From the NCBI GenBank assembly GCA_040776805.1, contig JAXGZS010000001.1, forward strand, positions 645,775-709,774: 64,000 nucleotides of DNA. Direction: 5' to 3'. The notes below the pieces were generated by a model. It ran no database searches. It had not been told where the DNA came from and saw nothing but the letters and a program-made list of their open reading frames with translations. Position numbers and translations under genes: made by a program. This DNA comes from UBA7702 sp040776805. GTDB taxonomy: Bacteria; Bacillota; Dehalobacteriia; UBA7702. Shown piece by piece: positions 25,128-33,658 of the stretch (position 1 is its first letter; the number at the start of each line of letters is the position of its first letter).

Positions 25128-26228
25128 ATGTTGCGCTTTGAAATAAAACACACCTGCGGCCGGGCTCGCCGCGGTACTTTGACCACCTCTCACAGCACCA
25201 TTGAAACGCCGGTTTTTATGCCTGTGGGCACCCAGGCTACGGTGAAAACAGCCACGCCGGAGGAGGTTTGGGAAACCGGTTCCCGGATCCTTTTGGCCAA
25301 CACGTATCACCTCTACCTACGCCCCGGTCATGAATTGGTGAAAAAGGCCGGGGGGCTTCATCGGTTTATGAATTGGCCGGGTTCGATCTTGACGGATAGC
25401 GGCGGTTTTCAGGTTTTCAGTCTTGGCCCCATGCGTAAAATCAGCGACGAAGGCGTCCTTTTCAGCAGCCACCTTGACGGCAGCAAGCATATGTTTACGC
25501 CGGAAAGCGTGATGGAAGTGGAAATGGCCTTAGGCGCCGATATCGCCATGTGCTTTGATGAGTGCGCGCCCTTTCCCGCGGACTATCAGGACGTCAAAAA
25601 AGCCGCTTACCGCACCTATGATTGGGCGAAACGCTGCAAAGCCGTCCACCGCCATGATTTTCAGAACCTTTTTGGTATCGTTCAGGGAGGAACCTTTCCG
25701 GATCTTAGGAAGATGAGTGCGGAGCAGATCTTAAGCCTCGATTTTCCCGGTTTCGGCATCGGCGGTCTTTCCGTCGGCGAACCGAAGGAAAAGATGTACG
25801 AAATATTGGAAGTTCTCGATCCTCTCATGCCCCAAGAGAAACCCCGCTATCTGATGGGGGTGGGCAGCCCCGACTGTTTGGTGGAAGGGGTCAAACGAGG
25901 GGTGGACATGTTCGACTGCGTTTTGCCCACGCGGATTGCCAGGAACGGCACCGTCTTTCATCCCACCGGTAAGTTGGTGCTGCGCAACGCCGAATATGCC
26001 GAGGATTTCCGGCCCATCGACGAAACTTGTTCCTGTTACGCCTGCCGCAATTATTCCAGGGCCTACATCCGTCATCTGCTCAAAGCTGGGGAAGTCTTGG
26101 GCATTCGTTTGACGACCATTCATAACCTGCACTTTCTTCAGAATTTGATGGCGAAGATCAGAGAAGCTATTGAAAAAAACGCCTTTGATGTTTTTTATCG
26201 AAACTTTTTTTCGCAATATAAAGTATAA
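25128..26228 (+). CDS. tgt: Queuine/preQ1 tRNA-guanine transglycosylase
   Basis: 366-aa base-exchange enzyme inserting preQ1 at G34 of GUN-anticodon tRNAs. Catalytic and substrate residues are present: DSGGFQVFSLG near 88, GIVQGG near 184, the nucleophile region GVDMFDCVLPTRIARNGTVF, and the zinc site CSCYACRNYSRAYIRHL near 301-317. Eighteen base pairs separate it from queA. AI-2E- or transporter-type preQ1 uptake genes were not seen nearby. Confidence 0.97.
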   Translation: MLRFEIKHTCGRARRGTLTTSHSTIETPVFMPVGTQATVKTATPEEVWETGSRILLANTYHLYLRPGHELVKKAGGLHRFMNWPGSILTDSGGFQVFSLGPMRKISDEGVLFSSHLDGSKHMFTPESVMEVEMALGADIAMCFDECAPFPADYQDVKKAAYRTYDWAKRCKAVHRHDFQNLFGIVQGGTFPDLRKMSAEQILSLDFPGFGIGGLSVGEPKEKMYEILEVLDPLMPQEKPRYLMGVGSPDCLVEGVKRGVDMFDCVLPTRIARNGTVFHPTGKLVLRNAEYAEDFRPIDETCSCYACRNYSRAYIRHLLKAGEVLGIRLTTIHNLHFLQNLMAKIREAIEKNAFDVFYRNFFSQYKV

Positions 26229-26243
26229 TTACGATAAATAACT

Positions 26244-26272
26244 GGACAAGAACCGTAAAATCTAATATAATA
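26244..26272 (+). promoter_or_regulatory. Promoter of yajC-secDF
   Basis: TGGACA (26244-26249), 17-bp spacer, TATAAT (26267-26272), 28 bp before the start of yajC. Confidence 0.75.
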
Positions 26273-26300
26273 GATGTTATCTAAGTAGCAAAGGAGTGTT

Positions 26301-26570
26301 TTGCCGGTGTCAAACAGTGTACTCTGGACAGTCGTCTATATGGTGGCAATCGTTGCGATCATTTATCTTTTGATCATTCGCCCCCAAAAAAAGAGACAGA
26401 AAGATCATGAGAAACTGATCAATGAGATTTCACTAGGTGTTGAAATCGTCACGATTGGCGGTATTCATGGTGAAGTTACCCGCATCAAGGATGATACGCT
26501 TTGGATCAAAGTCAGCAATAATGTTGAAATAGAAATCGAAAAAAGCGCTGTTAACAGATGTGTGAACTAA
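26301..26570 (+). CDS. yajC: Preprotein translocase subunit YajC
   Basis: 89-aa single-span accessory protein of the Sec translocon that associates with SecDF. Residues 5-25 form the membrane span (VLWTVVYMVAIVAIIYLLII), followed at once by the diagnostic RPQKKRQKDHEKL and IGGIHGEVTRI segments. TTG at 26301 fits the AAGGAG spacing; a GTG two codons later is possible. It lies between tgt and secD, the standard order. Confidence 0.93.
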   Translation: MPVSNSVLWTVVYMVAIVAIIYLLIIRPQKKRQKDHEKLINEISLGVEIVTIGGIHGEVTRIKDDTLWIKVSNNVEIEIEKSAVNRCVN

Positions 26571-26581
26571 AGATTTTTTAG

Positions 26582-26655
26582 GGGAAGGGAGATCTTCTCT
26601 CCCTTCCCGGATTTACAATTCGTGTGCTACGGGGCCTAAAAGGCCTTTTTATTTT
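26582..26655 (+). terminator. Two tandem hairpins between yajC and secD
   Basis: The first is a perfect 11-bp stem (26582-26592 and 26598-26608, loop TCTTC) without a T run. The second is GGCCT-AAA-AGGCC (26633-26645) followed by five T, A and four T, a canonical terminator. They suggest partial termination before secD. Confidence 0.75.
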
Positions 26656-26688
26656 GGAATAAGCAGACGCATACAAGGAGTTGAAAAA

Positions 26689-27903
26689 ATGAAATCAAAC
26701 GGACGCTTAAAGCTGATGTTAATCAGCGCGTTGGTGATTTGTGCCGTTGTTCTTTCCGTCTACCTTGTGAAAGAGTTTCCCAACTTACTGAAACTTGGTC
26801 TCGATTTACAAGGCGGCGTCAGCGTGACACTTCAGGCAGAACCGGAAGACGGCAAAACCGTTTCCTCTGACGACTTGAAAAATCTTACCGATATTATGAC
26901 CAAGAGGGTCGATGAGTTCGGTGTCGCCGAACCGTTGATCCAGATCGAAGGCGACGACCGCATCATCGTGGAACTGGCGGGCCTAAGTGATATCGAAGAA
27001 GCCGTCGACATGCTCGGTACCACCGCGAAACTGGAATTTCGGGATCCCAAGGGTAATGTGATCTTAGATGGCACCGATCTTAAAAACGCTTATGTTACCC
27101 AGAGCGGCACCGGTACTTACGAAGTTGCCTTGGAGTTTTCCTCCGCAGGGAAAGAAGCCTTTGCCAATGCCACCACTGAATTTGTAAATCAAGCGATCAG
27201 CATCGTCCTCGATGAAAAAACGATTTCGTCCCCCACGGTGAATGAGCCCATCAAAGACGGCAAAGCGGTCATCGAAGGCATCGGTGATTATGACAAATGC
27301 GCCGAACTGGCTTCCCTGCTCCGCGGCGGCGCGCTGCCGGTGGATGTGAAAATCATCGAAGAACGGGTTGTCGGTCCCCAGCTGGGTAGCGACTCCTTGC
27401 AAAAAAGCTATATCGCGATTATCTACGGCATTGCCGCAATCTTTATTTTCATGATTATTTATTATAAACTGCCGGGTTTATTGACCTGCATATCGCTGCT
27501 CTTATATGGCATCATTGTGTTTTGGTTGCAATGCGCGATCAATGTTACCTGGACGTTACCTGGGATCGCCGGCTTTTTGCTCTCCCTGGGGATGGCGGTG
27601 GACGCCAACATCATCATCTTTGAGCGACTGAAAGATGAATTGAGGAAAGGCAGATCCATGAGCGCCGCCATGAGCGCGGGTTTCCGCCGGGCCATGAACG
27701 CGATCATCGACTCCAACGTGACAACGCTGATTGCCACCACCGTGCTTTTCTTCTTCGGCGTCAGCTCCATCAAAGGCTTTGCCATTACCCTCAGTATCGG
27801 TATTGTCGTCAGCATGTTTACGGCCATCGTGTTCACCCGTTACCTGCTGAAATTCTGCACCAACGATCCTCTGCTCAGCAAACGCAGTCTGTATCGGTCG
27901 TAA
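26689..27903 (+). CDS. secD: Protein translocase subunit SecD
   Basis: 404-aa RND-type membrane subunit that uses the proton gradient to complete protein export. Residues 10-28 are TM1, then LGLDLQGGVSVTLQ marks the start of the extracytoplasmic P1 domain (about 40-220). TM2-TM6 lie in 238-390 with the conserved GMAVDANIIIFERLKDELR near 297-315. An AAGGAG site precedes ATG 26689; secF follows 12 bp after the stop. Confidence 0.96.
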   Translation: MKSNGRLKLMLISALVICAVVLSVYLVKEFPNLLKLGLDLQGGVSVTLQAEPEDGKTVSSDDLKNLTDIMTKRVDEFGVAEPLIQIEGDDRIIVELAGLSDIEEAVDMLGTTAKLEFRDPKGNVILDGTDLKNAYVTQSGTGTYEVALEFSSAGKEAFANATTEFVNQAISIVLDEKTISSPTVNEPIKDGKAVIEGIGDYDKCAELASLLRGGALPVDVKIIEERVVGPQLGSDSLQKSYIAIIYGIAAIFIFMIIYYKLPGLLTCISLLLYGIIVFWLQCAINVTWTLPGIAGFLLSLGMAVDANIIIFERLKDELRKGRSMSAAMSAGFRRAMNAIIDSNVTTLIATTVLFFFGVSSIKGFAITLSIGIVVSMFTAIVFTRYLLKFCTNDPLLSKRSLYRS

Positions 27904-27915
27904 GGGGGTAGAATA

Positions 27916-28944
27916 ATGAAACTTAAAATAAACGATCTTCATATTATCAGTAAAAGAGGGATTTGGTACGCCTGTTCGCTGCTGATCATCTTTGGCGGTC
28001 TCGTATCCTTCTTTATACAGGGTTTTAACTTTGGCATTGATTTTACCGGCGGCTCCTATCTGCAGCTGACCTTTTATGAAAAAGCAGTTGAAGCCGGTAG
28101 TGAGGACGCCGCTTCCGCAGTAGAAGATACTGAAGGAGCAGCAACAGAGGATGAAACCGCCACTGCCGACGTTGAGGGGATCAAGGTATCCATGGAGGGT
28201 CTCCGCAGTGTCGTCAACGACTATGTCAGCCATACGCCGACCATTCAGTATGACCAGACCAATAAAGCTTATATCATCCGCACGGATATCAACGAGAAAG
28301 AAGATGTTGATGCGCTGTTAACGGCCATTGAAACGGAAATCGGCCCCTTTGAAGTTGACCGGAATGAAGTGATTGGGCCCACCATTGGGCAGGAGTTGAC
28401 GCAAAAAGCGCTTATGGCTTTGGCCATCGCGTCGGTGCTGATGCTGATTTATATCACCATTCGTTTCCAGGTGTTTTATGGAATCGCTTCCATTATCACG
28501 CTGGTTCACGATGCCTTGATTGTTTTGGCGGTGTTCAGTATTTTTCAACTGGAGATTTCCAGCTCATTCATTGCGGCGATTTTAACAGTCATCGGCTATT
28601 CGATTAACGCGACGATCATTGTTTTTGACCGGGTCAGAGAAAACAGGCCCAATTATAAACAAAACGATTTGGCAATGCTATTGAATCACAGTATCAGCCA
28701 AACCTTTGCCCGTTGTATCAATACCACCTTAACGGTATTGATGACCTTATTCGCCTTGCTGATCTTTGGCGGTGACACGACGAAGATTTTTGTGCTAGCC
28801 ATGATCATCGGCACCGCCGCCGGTCTCTATTCCAGTATCTGCCTTTCCGGTTCTCTCTACTTTGATTTACTTTCGCGTTTTGGCGGTAAAAAGAATGATG
28901 CCAAAGAGAGCGATAAAAAGCAGAAGAAGGAACAGACCGCATAA
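27916..28944 (+). CDS. secF: Protein translocase subunit SecF
   Basis: 342-aa partner of SecD. TM1 near 18-36 precedes GFNFGIDFTGGSYLQL, the family signature. The extracytoplasmic part holds an unusual acidic, Ala/Glu/Asp/Thr-rich insertion at about residues 56-88. TM2-TM6 follow, with TVIGYSINATIIVFDRVREN near 220 and FARCINTTLTVLMT near 260. The C-terminus is a short Lys-rich tail. A long hairpin terminator ends the transcript. Confidence 0.95.
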   Translation: MKLKINDLHIISKRGIWYACSLLIIFGGLVSFFIQGFNFGIDFTGGSYLQLTFYEKAVEAGSEDAASAVEDTEGAATEDETATADVEGIKVSMEGLRSVVNDYVSHTPTIQYDQTNKAYIIRTDINEKEDVDALLTAIETEIGPFEVDRNEVIGPTIGQELTQKALMALAIASVLMLIYITIRFQVFYGIASIITLVHDALIVLAVFSIFQLEISSSFIAAILTVIGYSINATIIVFDRVRENRPNYKQNDLAMLLNHSISQTFARCINTTLTVLMTLFALLIFGGDTTKIFVLAMIIGTAAGLYSSICLSGSLYFDLLSRFGGKKNDAKESDKKQKKEQTA

Positions 28945-28964
28945 AATAATTTCATCGAATGATT

Positions 28965-29023
28965 GCGAGGGTGTCCCAAACGTTACGTTTATGCTGTGAT
29001 CAGCCGGGGACACCCTCGCTTTT
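28965..29023 (+). terminator. Terminator of the yajC-secDF operon
   Basis: 13-bp arms GCGAGGGTGTCCC (28965-28977) and its complement (29007-29019) followed by five T; the loop itself contains the small hairpin AAACG-TTA-CGTTT. Confidence 0.9.
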
Positions 29024-29044
29024 TGGCTATTTTCGGAAAAACTA

Positions 29045-29073
29045 TTCTCAAAAGCTCTTTTTTGTGCTATAAT
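29045..29073 (+). promoter_or_regulatory. Promoter of relA
   Basis: TTCTCA (29045-29050), 17 bp, TATAAT (29068-29073) with extended TGC before the -10, as at the DHH gene. Confidence 0.65.
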
Positions 29074-29101
29074 TTTAGACTATATTGGGAGGATAGGGCT
29101 T

Positions 29102-31261
29102 ATGACCACACCGCCGGAATTAAACAGCCTGAAAGATAAAATCGCGCAATACAATCCCGACTGTGATTGGGATCAGATTGTGGCGGCTTATCTTTTTGCC
29201 AGAGACGCCCACGTGGGTCAGGTGCGTCATTCCGGTGAACCCTACATCAGCCATCCTTTGGCCGTGGCCGAAATTCTCACCAGTGTCGAAGCCGACGATA
29301 AGACGATCATCGCCGGCATCCTCCACGATGTTGTCGAAGATACCGAGCATACCATTGAAGAAATCGAAACACTCTTCGACAAAGATGTCGCCGTGCTCAC
29401 AGAGGGCGTGACGAAGCTGGGCCAAGTCAAAGGCCGCACCAAGTCGGAACAGAAGATGGAGAACATCCGCAAGATGATTTTTGCCATGGCCACGGATATC
29501 CGCGTGATCATCGTGAAACTGGCGGACAGGCTCCATAATATGCGGACCCTTGATTACCATACCTCTGATGTAAAGAAGCGGCAGATTGCCCAGGAAACAT
29601 TGGATATCTATTCGCCCCTGGCCAATCGTTTGGGGGTTTTCCAGTTTAAATGGGAGCTGGAGGATCTGTCTTTAAAAGCCTTGGAACCGGAAAAATACGC
29701 CGCTTTGGCCAAGGAACTCGCTTCAACCCGCGCTTCCCGGCAGACGTATATTGATTCGGTGATCAAAATCCTCGGCGAGAAACTCCAGGAAGCCTATATT
29801 CATTATAGTGATATTTACGGCAGACCGAAAAATATATACAGCATCTACAAAAAGATGCTGACCCAGAATAAGGATTTAAGCCAAATTTACGACGTTCTGG
29901 CCGTTCGCGTCATCGTCAAGACCGTCGCGGAATGCTACGGCGTTTTAGGCATCGTGCACAGTCTTTGGGTGCCGGTACCCGGCCGCTTCAAAGACTATAT
30001 CGCCATGCCTAAGCAGAACATGTATCAGTCCATTCATACGACAGTCATCAGCCCCAACGGCAAGCCCCTGGAAGTGCAGATCCGCACGGAAGAAATGCAT
30101 CAGGTGGCGGAATATGGGATTGCCGCCCACTGGCAATACAAAGAGGGGATGAGCAAGGGCCGGCAGGATCAGAAACTGAGCTGGCTCAGACAGATGTTGG
30201 ACTGGCAGAAAGAAGTCAAAGACGCCGATGAATTCATGGCGTCGATGAAATATGATCTCGAATATGAACTGGTCTACGTTTTTACCCCCAAAGGTGACGT
30301 TTACGAGTTGCCCCGAGGCTCCGTACCCCTGGATTTCGCCTATCGCGTCCATACCGAAGTGGGACATAAGGCCATCGGCGCCCGGTGCAACGGCAAAATG
30401 GTCACCTTTGATTACGTACTCCGCAACGGGGATATTATGGAGATCATCACCTCGAAATCGGGGAAACCCAGCCGCGATTGGCTGAAAATCGTCAAAACCC
30501 CCCAGGCGAGAAATAAAATCCGCAGCTGGTTTCGGAAGGAACAGCGGGATACCAGCATCGCCAAGGGGAAAGATAGCTACGAACGGGAAGTCAGAGCCTA
30601 CGGCGAGCTCATGGCCGAGTATTTAAAGGGAGATCGTTTGGCGGAGCTGGTAAAACGCTATAACTTCGCTTCCCTGGAAAATTTTTACCTGGCCATCGGC
30701 GAGAATCACCTGACGGTCAACGCCGTGATCAACGGCATCAAAGAGGAAATCAAATACGAAGACCCGAAAAAAACCGCGCCGGAAGTAAAGCCTTTCGTGG
30801 AAAAGCGGGGGCACCACGGCATCGTGGTCAAAGGGGCCGACAATGTGATGATCAAATTCGCCCATTGCTGTAACCCTTTGCCGGGAGATCCCATCATCGG
30901 CTACATCACCAGGGGCGCTGGCATCACGGTGCACCGCAGGGATTGCGGCAATGTCAAGGGGTTCGATGAAAACCGCCTCATCGCCGTGGAATGGGAGGAC
31001 GTTTACAGCACGAATTTCCAGGCGGAAATCGAGGTTCTCGCTTACGATCGGGATCATCTCACCATGGATATCATGTCGGCGATTGCCGATACGAAAACCA
31101 CGATCAACGCGGTTTACGGCCGCTCCACCAAAGACGGTATGGCCGTGGTCAGCGTTAAAATGGAGGTCAAAAGCAATAGTCATTTTGACTTTATCTGTAA
31201 TAAAATTCGCCGGATCAAGGACGTCGTCGAAGTGAGAAGAGTGATCCACGGCAAGCATTGA
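29102..31261 (+). CDS. relA: Bifunctional (p)ppGpp synthetase/hydrolase (RelA/SpoT homologue)
   Basis: 719-aa long RSH enzyme controlling the stringent response. The HD hydrolase domain is intact (GEPYISHPLAVAEIL near 41, ILHDVVEDTEHTIEE near 74), so it can degrade ppGpp. The synthetase domain follows (GRPKNIYSIYKKM near 240, YQSIHTTVISPNGKPLEVQI near 303). Then come TGS (VFTPKGDVYELPRGS near 393), a helical and Cys-containing CC region (HCCNPLPGDPIIGYITRG near 580), and ACT (645-719). Both activities are predicted. The stop is 11 bp before dtd. Confidence 0.96.
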   Translation: MTTPPELNSLKDKIAQYNPDCDWDQIVAAYLFARDAHVGQVRHSGEPYISHPLAVAEILTSVEADDKTIIAGILHDVVEDTEHTIEEIETLFDKDVAVLTEGVTKLGQVKGRTKSEQKMENIRKMIFAMATDIRVIIVKLADRLHNMRTLDYHTSDVKKRQIAQETLDIYSPLANRLGVFQFKWELEDLSLKALEPEKYAALAKELASTRASRQTYIDSVIKILGEKLQEAYIHYSDIYGRPKNIYSIYKKMLTQNKDLSQIYDVLAVRVIVKTVAECYGVLGIVHSLWVPVPGRFKDYIAMPKQNMYQSIHTTVISPNGKPLEVQIRTEEMHQVAEYGIAAHWQYKEGMSKGRQDQKLSWLRQMLDWQKEVKDADEFMASMKYDLEYELVYVFTPKGDVYELPRGSVPLDFAYRVHTEVGHKAIGARCNGKMVTFDYVLRNGDIMEIITSKSGKPSRDWLKIVKTPQARNKIRSWFRKEQRDTSIAKGKDSYEREVRAYGELMAEYLKGDRLAELVKRYNFASLENFYLAIGENHLTVNAVINGIKEEIKYEDPKKTAPEVKPFVEKRGHHGIVVKGADNVMIKFAHCCNPLPGDPIIGYITRGAGITVHRRDCGNVKGFDENRLIAVEWEDVYSTNFQAEIEVLAYDRDHLTMDIMSAIADTKTTINAVYGRSTKDGMAVVSVKMEVKSNSHFDFICNKIRRIKDVVEVRRVIHGKH

Positions 31262-31272
31262 AAGGCGGCAAA

Positions 31273-31719
31273 ATGAGAGTTCTATCGCAAAGAGTGAAAT
31301 CAGCGTCGGTGACCGTGGAGGGCAGTCTTACCGGGGAAATCAGTACGGGACTTCTCCTTTATATCGGTGTCGGGGTTGATGATGGTGAAGCGGATTTATC
31401 CTTTATCGCCGGAAAAATTCCTCATTTACGGATATTTCCTGACGAAAACGATAAAATGAATTTATCCCTGCATGATATCGGCGGCGAAATTTTAGCGGTT
31501 TCCCAGTTTACGTTGATGGGGGATTGCGCTCACGGACGGCGTCCCGGTTTTTCCGGCGCCATGGCGCCAAAGGAAGCCAAAGAAATGTATGAGCGCTTGG
31601 TGGCGCTTTGGCGGCAACAGGGCATCCCGGTAGCTTGCGGCGTATTTCAAGGGGACATGCTGGTCGCCTCGGTGAACTGGGGCCCGGTGACATTTATGTT
31701 GGACAGTAAAGTAAGGTAA
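31273..31719 (+). CDS. dtd: D-aminoacyl-tRNA deacylase
   Basis: 148-aa chiral proofreading enzyme that removes D-amino acids from tRNA. The N-terminal MRVLSQRVKSASVTVEG, central AVSQFTLMGDCAHGRRPGFS near 78-97, and C-terminal WGPVTFML carrying the Gly-cisPro motif match the family. ATG 31273 was chosen over the TTG that overlaps relA because it restores the canonical MRVL start and has AAGGCGG upstream. The relA-dtd pairing is common in Firmicutes. Confidence 0.95.
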   Translation: MRVLSQRVKSASVTVEGSLTGEISTGLLLYIGVGVDDGEADLSFIAGKIPHLRIFPDENDKMNLSLHDIGGEILAVSQFTLMGDCAHGRRPGFSGAMAPKEAKEMYERLVALWRQQGIPVACGVFQGDMLVASVNWGPVTFMLDSKVR

Positions 31720-31736
31720 AGAGAGCGGAGGCAACC

Positions 31737-32357
31737 ATGGAAATAGTTCGAATCGAAGTCATGCCCATCGGCACCAACTGCTATATTGTTTATGATCAAG
31801 AGACGAAAGAGGGCATCGTCATTGATCCCGGCGGCAGCCCGGAGCTGATCGAGAAAGCCCTGGATCAGCTCGCCGTGAAGATCAGGGTCATCATCAATAC
31901 CCATGGTCACTGGGATCACATCAGCGCCAACCGGGCGATCAAGGAAAAAACCGGTGCGCCGGTTTACATTCACGGGGCGGATCAAAGCTATCTTACCGAC
32001 CCCAACTATAATATGAGCTGCATCATGGGGACAAAGACGGCGACAGACCCCGCCGACGGCCTGCTGAACGAAGGCGATCAGGTCTGTTTCGGCAACTGTA
32101 CCTTAAAAGTACTTCATACGCCAGGGCATACCCCGGGGGGAATCTCCCTTTACGGTCACGGCGCGGTCTTTTGCGGGGATACGCTGTTTTACCGTTCCAT
32201 CGGCAGAACGGATCTGCCCGGCGGCAATTACCAACAATTGACGGAAAGCATCAGGGAAAAGCTCTTTTCCTTGCCGGAGGAGACCACGGTTTGCTCCGGT
32301 CACGGCAGCATGAGCCGGATCGGCGAAGAGAAGAGCGGCAACCCCTTTGTACGATAG
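31737..32357 (+). CDS. Metallo-beta-lactamase-fold hydrolase (glyoxalase II-like)
   Basis: 206-aa cytoplasmic zinc hydrolase. Metal ligands: NTHGHWDHISAN near 58-69 (HxHxDH), HTPGHTPGG near 123-131, FCGDTLF near 142 and SGHGS near 186. It resembles YqgX/glyoxalase-II-type proteins found between dtd and hisS in Firmicutes. The actual substrate is unknown. GGAGG precedes ATG 31737 and hisS starts 8 bp after its stop. Confidence 0.9.
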   Translation: MEIVRIEVMPIGTNCYIVYDQETKEGIVIDPGGSPELIEKALDQLAVKIRVIINTHGHWDHISANRAIKEKTGAPVYIHGADQSYLTDPNYNMSCIMGTKTATDPADGLLNEGDQVCFGNCTLKVLHTPGHTPGGISLYGHGAVFCGDTLFYRSIGRTDLPGGNYQQLTESIREKLFSLPEETTVCSGHGSMSRIGEEKSGNPFVR

Positions 32358-32365
32358 GAGGAAAA

Positions 32366-33658
32366 ATGGCAACAGCACGGCCGAAAGGCACCAACGACTT
32401 TCTGCCCGCGGATACGGTAAAGTGGCATTACGTGGAAGGCATCTTGCGGGATTTGGCGGATCAGTACGGCTTTGCGGAGATCAGAACGCCGATTTTTGAA
32501 GCCACGGAACTGTTTCTGCGCGGCGTCGGCGAAACCACCGACATCGTCAACAAGGAAATGTATACCTTTACCGACAAGGGGGAGCGCAGCATCACGCTTC
32601 GCCCGGAAAACACGGCTTCCACGGCGCGGGCCTTCATTGAACATAAAATGTATGGCTTGCCCCAGCCGGTGAAACTTTACTATATGGGCCCCATGTTCCG
32701 CTATGAACGGCCCCAGAAGGGGCGCTTTCGCCAATTTCATCAATTCGGCGTCGAGGCCTTCGGCTCCCTGGATCCGGCTCTGGACAGCGAGGTCATCGCC
32801 TTGGCCATGGAATTTTATAAAAAACTCGCCCTCACCGATTTGCAGGTGCGTCTCAACAGCGTCGGCTGTCCCCTATGCCGCGGGGAACATAAGGCGAAGC
32901 TGCAGGAAATGTTGCGCCCCCATCTCGATGAACTCTGCGCTGACTGTCAAAGCCGTTTTGAACGGAATCCCCTGCGCATCTTTGACTGCAAGAATGAAAC
33001 GTGCCAAACCTTGATCAAGGATGCCCCCACCATCGCCCAGTGCCTTTGCGACGAATGCCGCGATCATTTTGAAAAAGTCAAAACGTACCTCACCGCGGCG
33101 GGCATTCCCTTTGCCGTCGATACCAAACTCGTGCGGGGCCTTGATTACTACACGAAAACCGCCTTTGAGATCATCTTAACGGAAATCGGCGCTCAAAGCG
33201 CCGTCTGCGGCGGCGGCCGCTATGACGGCCTGATCAAGGATATCGGCGGTGAAGCCACCCCCGGCGTCGGTTTTGCCTTGGGCATGGAGCGGATCTTTGC
33301 CGCCCTCGACGCCAATCATATTGAAATACCGGTGGAAAACGCCTCCGACGTCTATTTTGTCGCCCTCGGTGAAAAAGCCCGGGAAAAAGCCTTTTCCTGG
33401 CTGATCCAATTGCGCCGCCGGGGAATCAAAGGCGATATGGACTACATGGGCAGGAGTTTTAAGGCCCAGATGAAAGCCGCTGACCGAATCAACGCCAAAT
33501 ACGCGCTGATCATCGGTGAAAACGAGCTGCAAAACAATGAAATCATCGTGAAGAATATGGCCGATTCTGGCCAGGAAACCATCAAAGCGGAAAACATGAC
33601 AGAAGCTACGGATGTTATAGATGTGATTGAAGAGTTGATCAGGAGGATTCAGAAATGA
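32366..33658 (+). CDS. hisS: Histidyl-tRNA synthetase
   Basis: 430-aa class II synthetase. N-terminal ARPKGTNDFLP, motif 2 region YYMGPMFRYERPQKGRFRQF near 108-127, the histidine-specific LVRGLDYYTKTAFEI near 257-271, motif 3 GFALGMERIFAAL near 308-320, and an anticodon-binding C-terminal domain. ATG 32366 behind TAGGAGG was chosen; the longer frame runs back through the hydrolase gene. There is no T-box leader. It overlaps aspS by 4 bp. Confidence 0.97.
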   Translation: MATARPKGTNDFLPADTVKWHYVEGILRDLADQYGFAEIRTPIFEATELFLRGVGETTDIVNKEMYTFTDKGERSITLRPENTASTARAFIEHKMYGLPQPVKLYYMGPMFRYERPQKGRFRQFHQFGVEAFGSLDPALDSEVIALAMEFYKKLALTDLQVRLNSVGCPLCRGEHKAKLQEMLRPHLDELCADCQSRFERNPLRIFDCKNETCQTLIKDAPTIAQCLCDECRDHFEKVKTYLTAAGIPFAVDTKLVRGLDYYTKTAFEIILTEIGAQSAVCGGGRYDGLIKDIGGEATPGVGFALGMERIFAALDANHIEIPVENASDVYFVALGEKAREKAFSWLIQLRRRGIKGDMDYMGRSFKAQMKAADRINAKYALIIGENELQNNEIIVKNMADSGQETIKAENMTEATDVIDVIEELIRRIQK

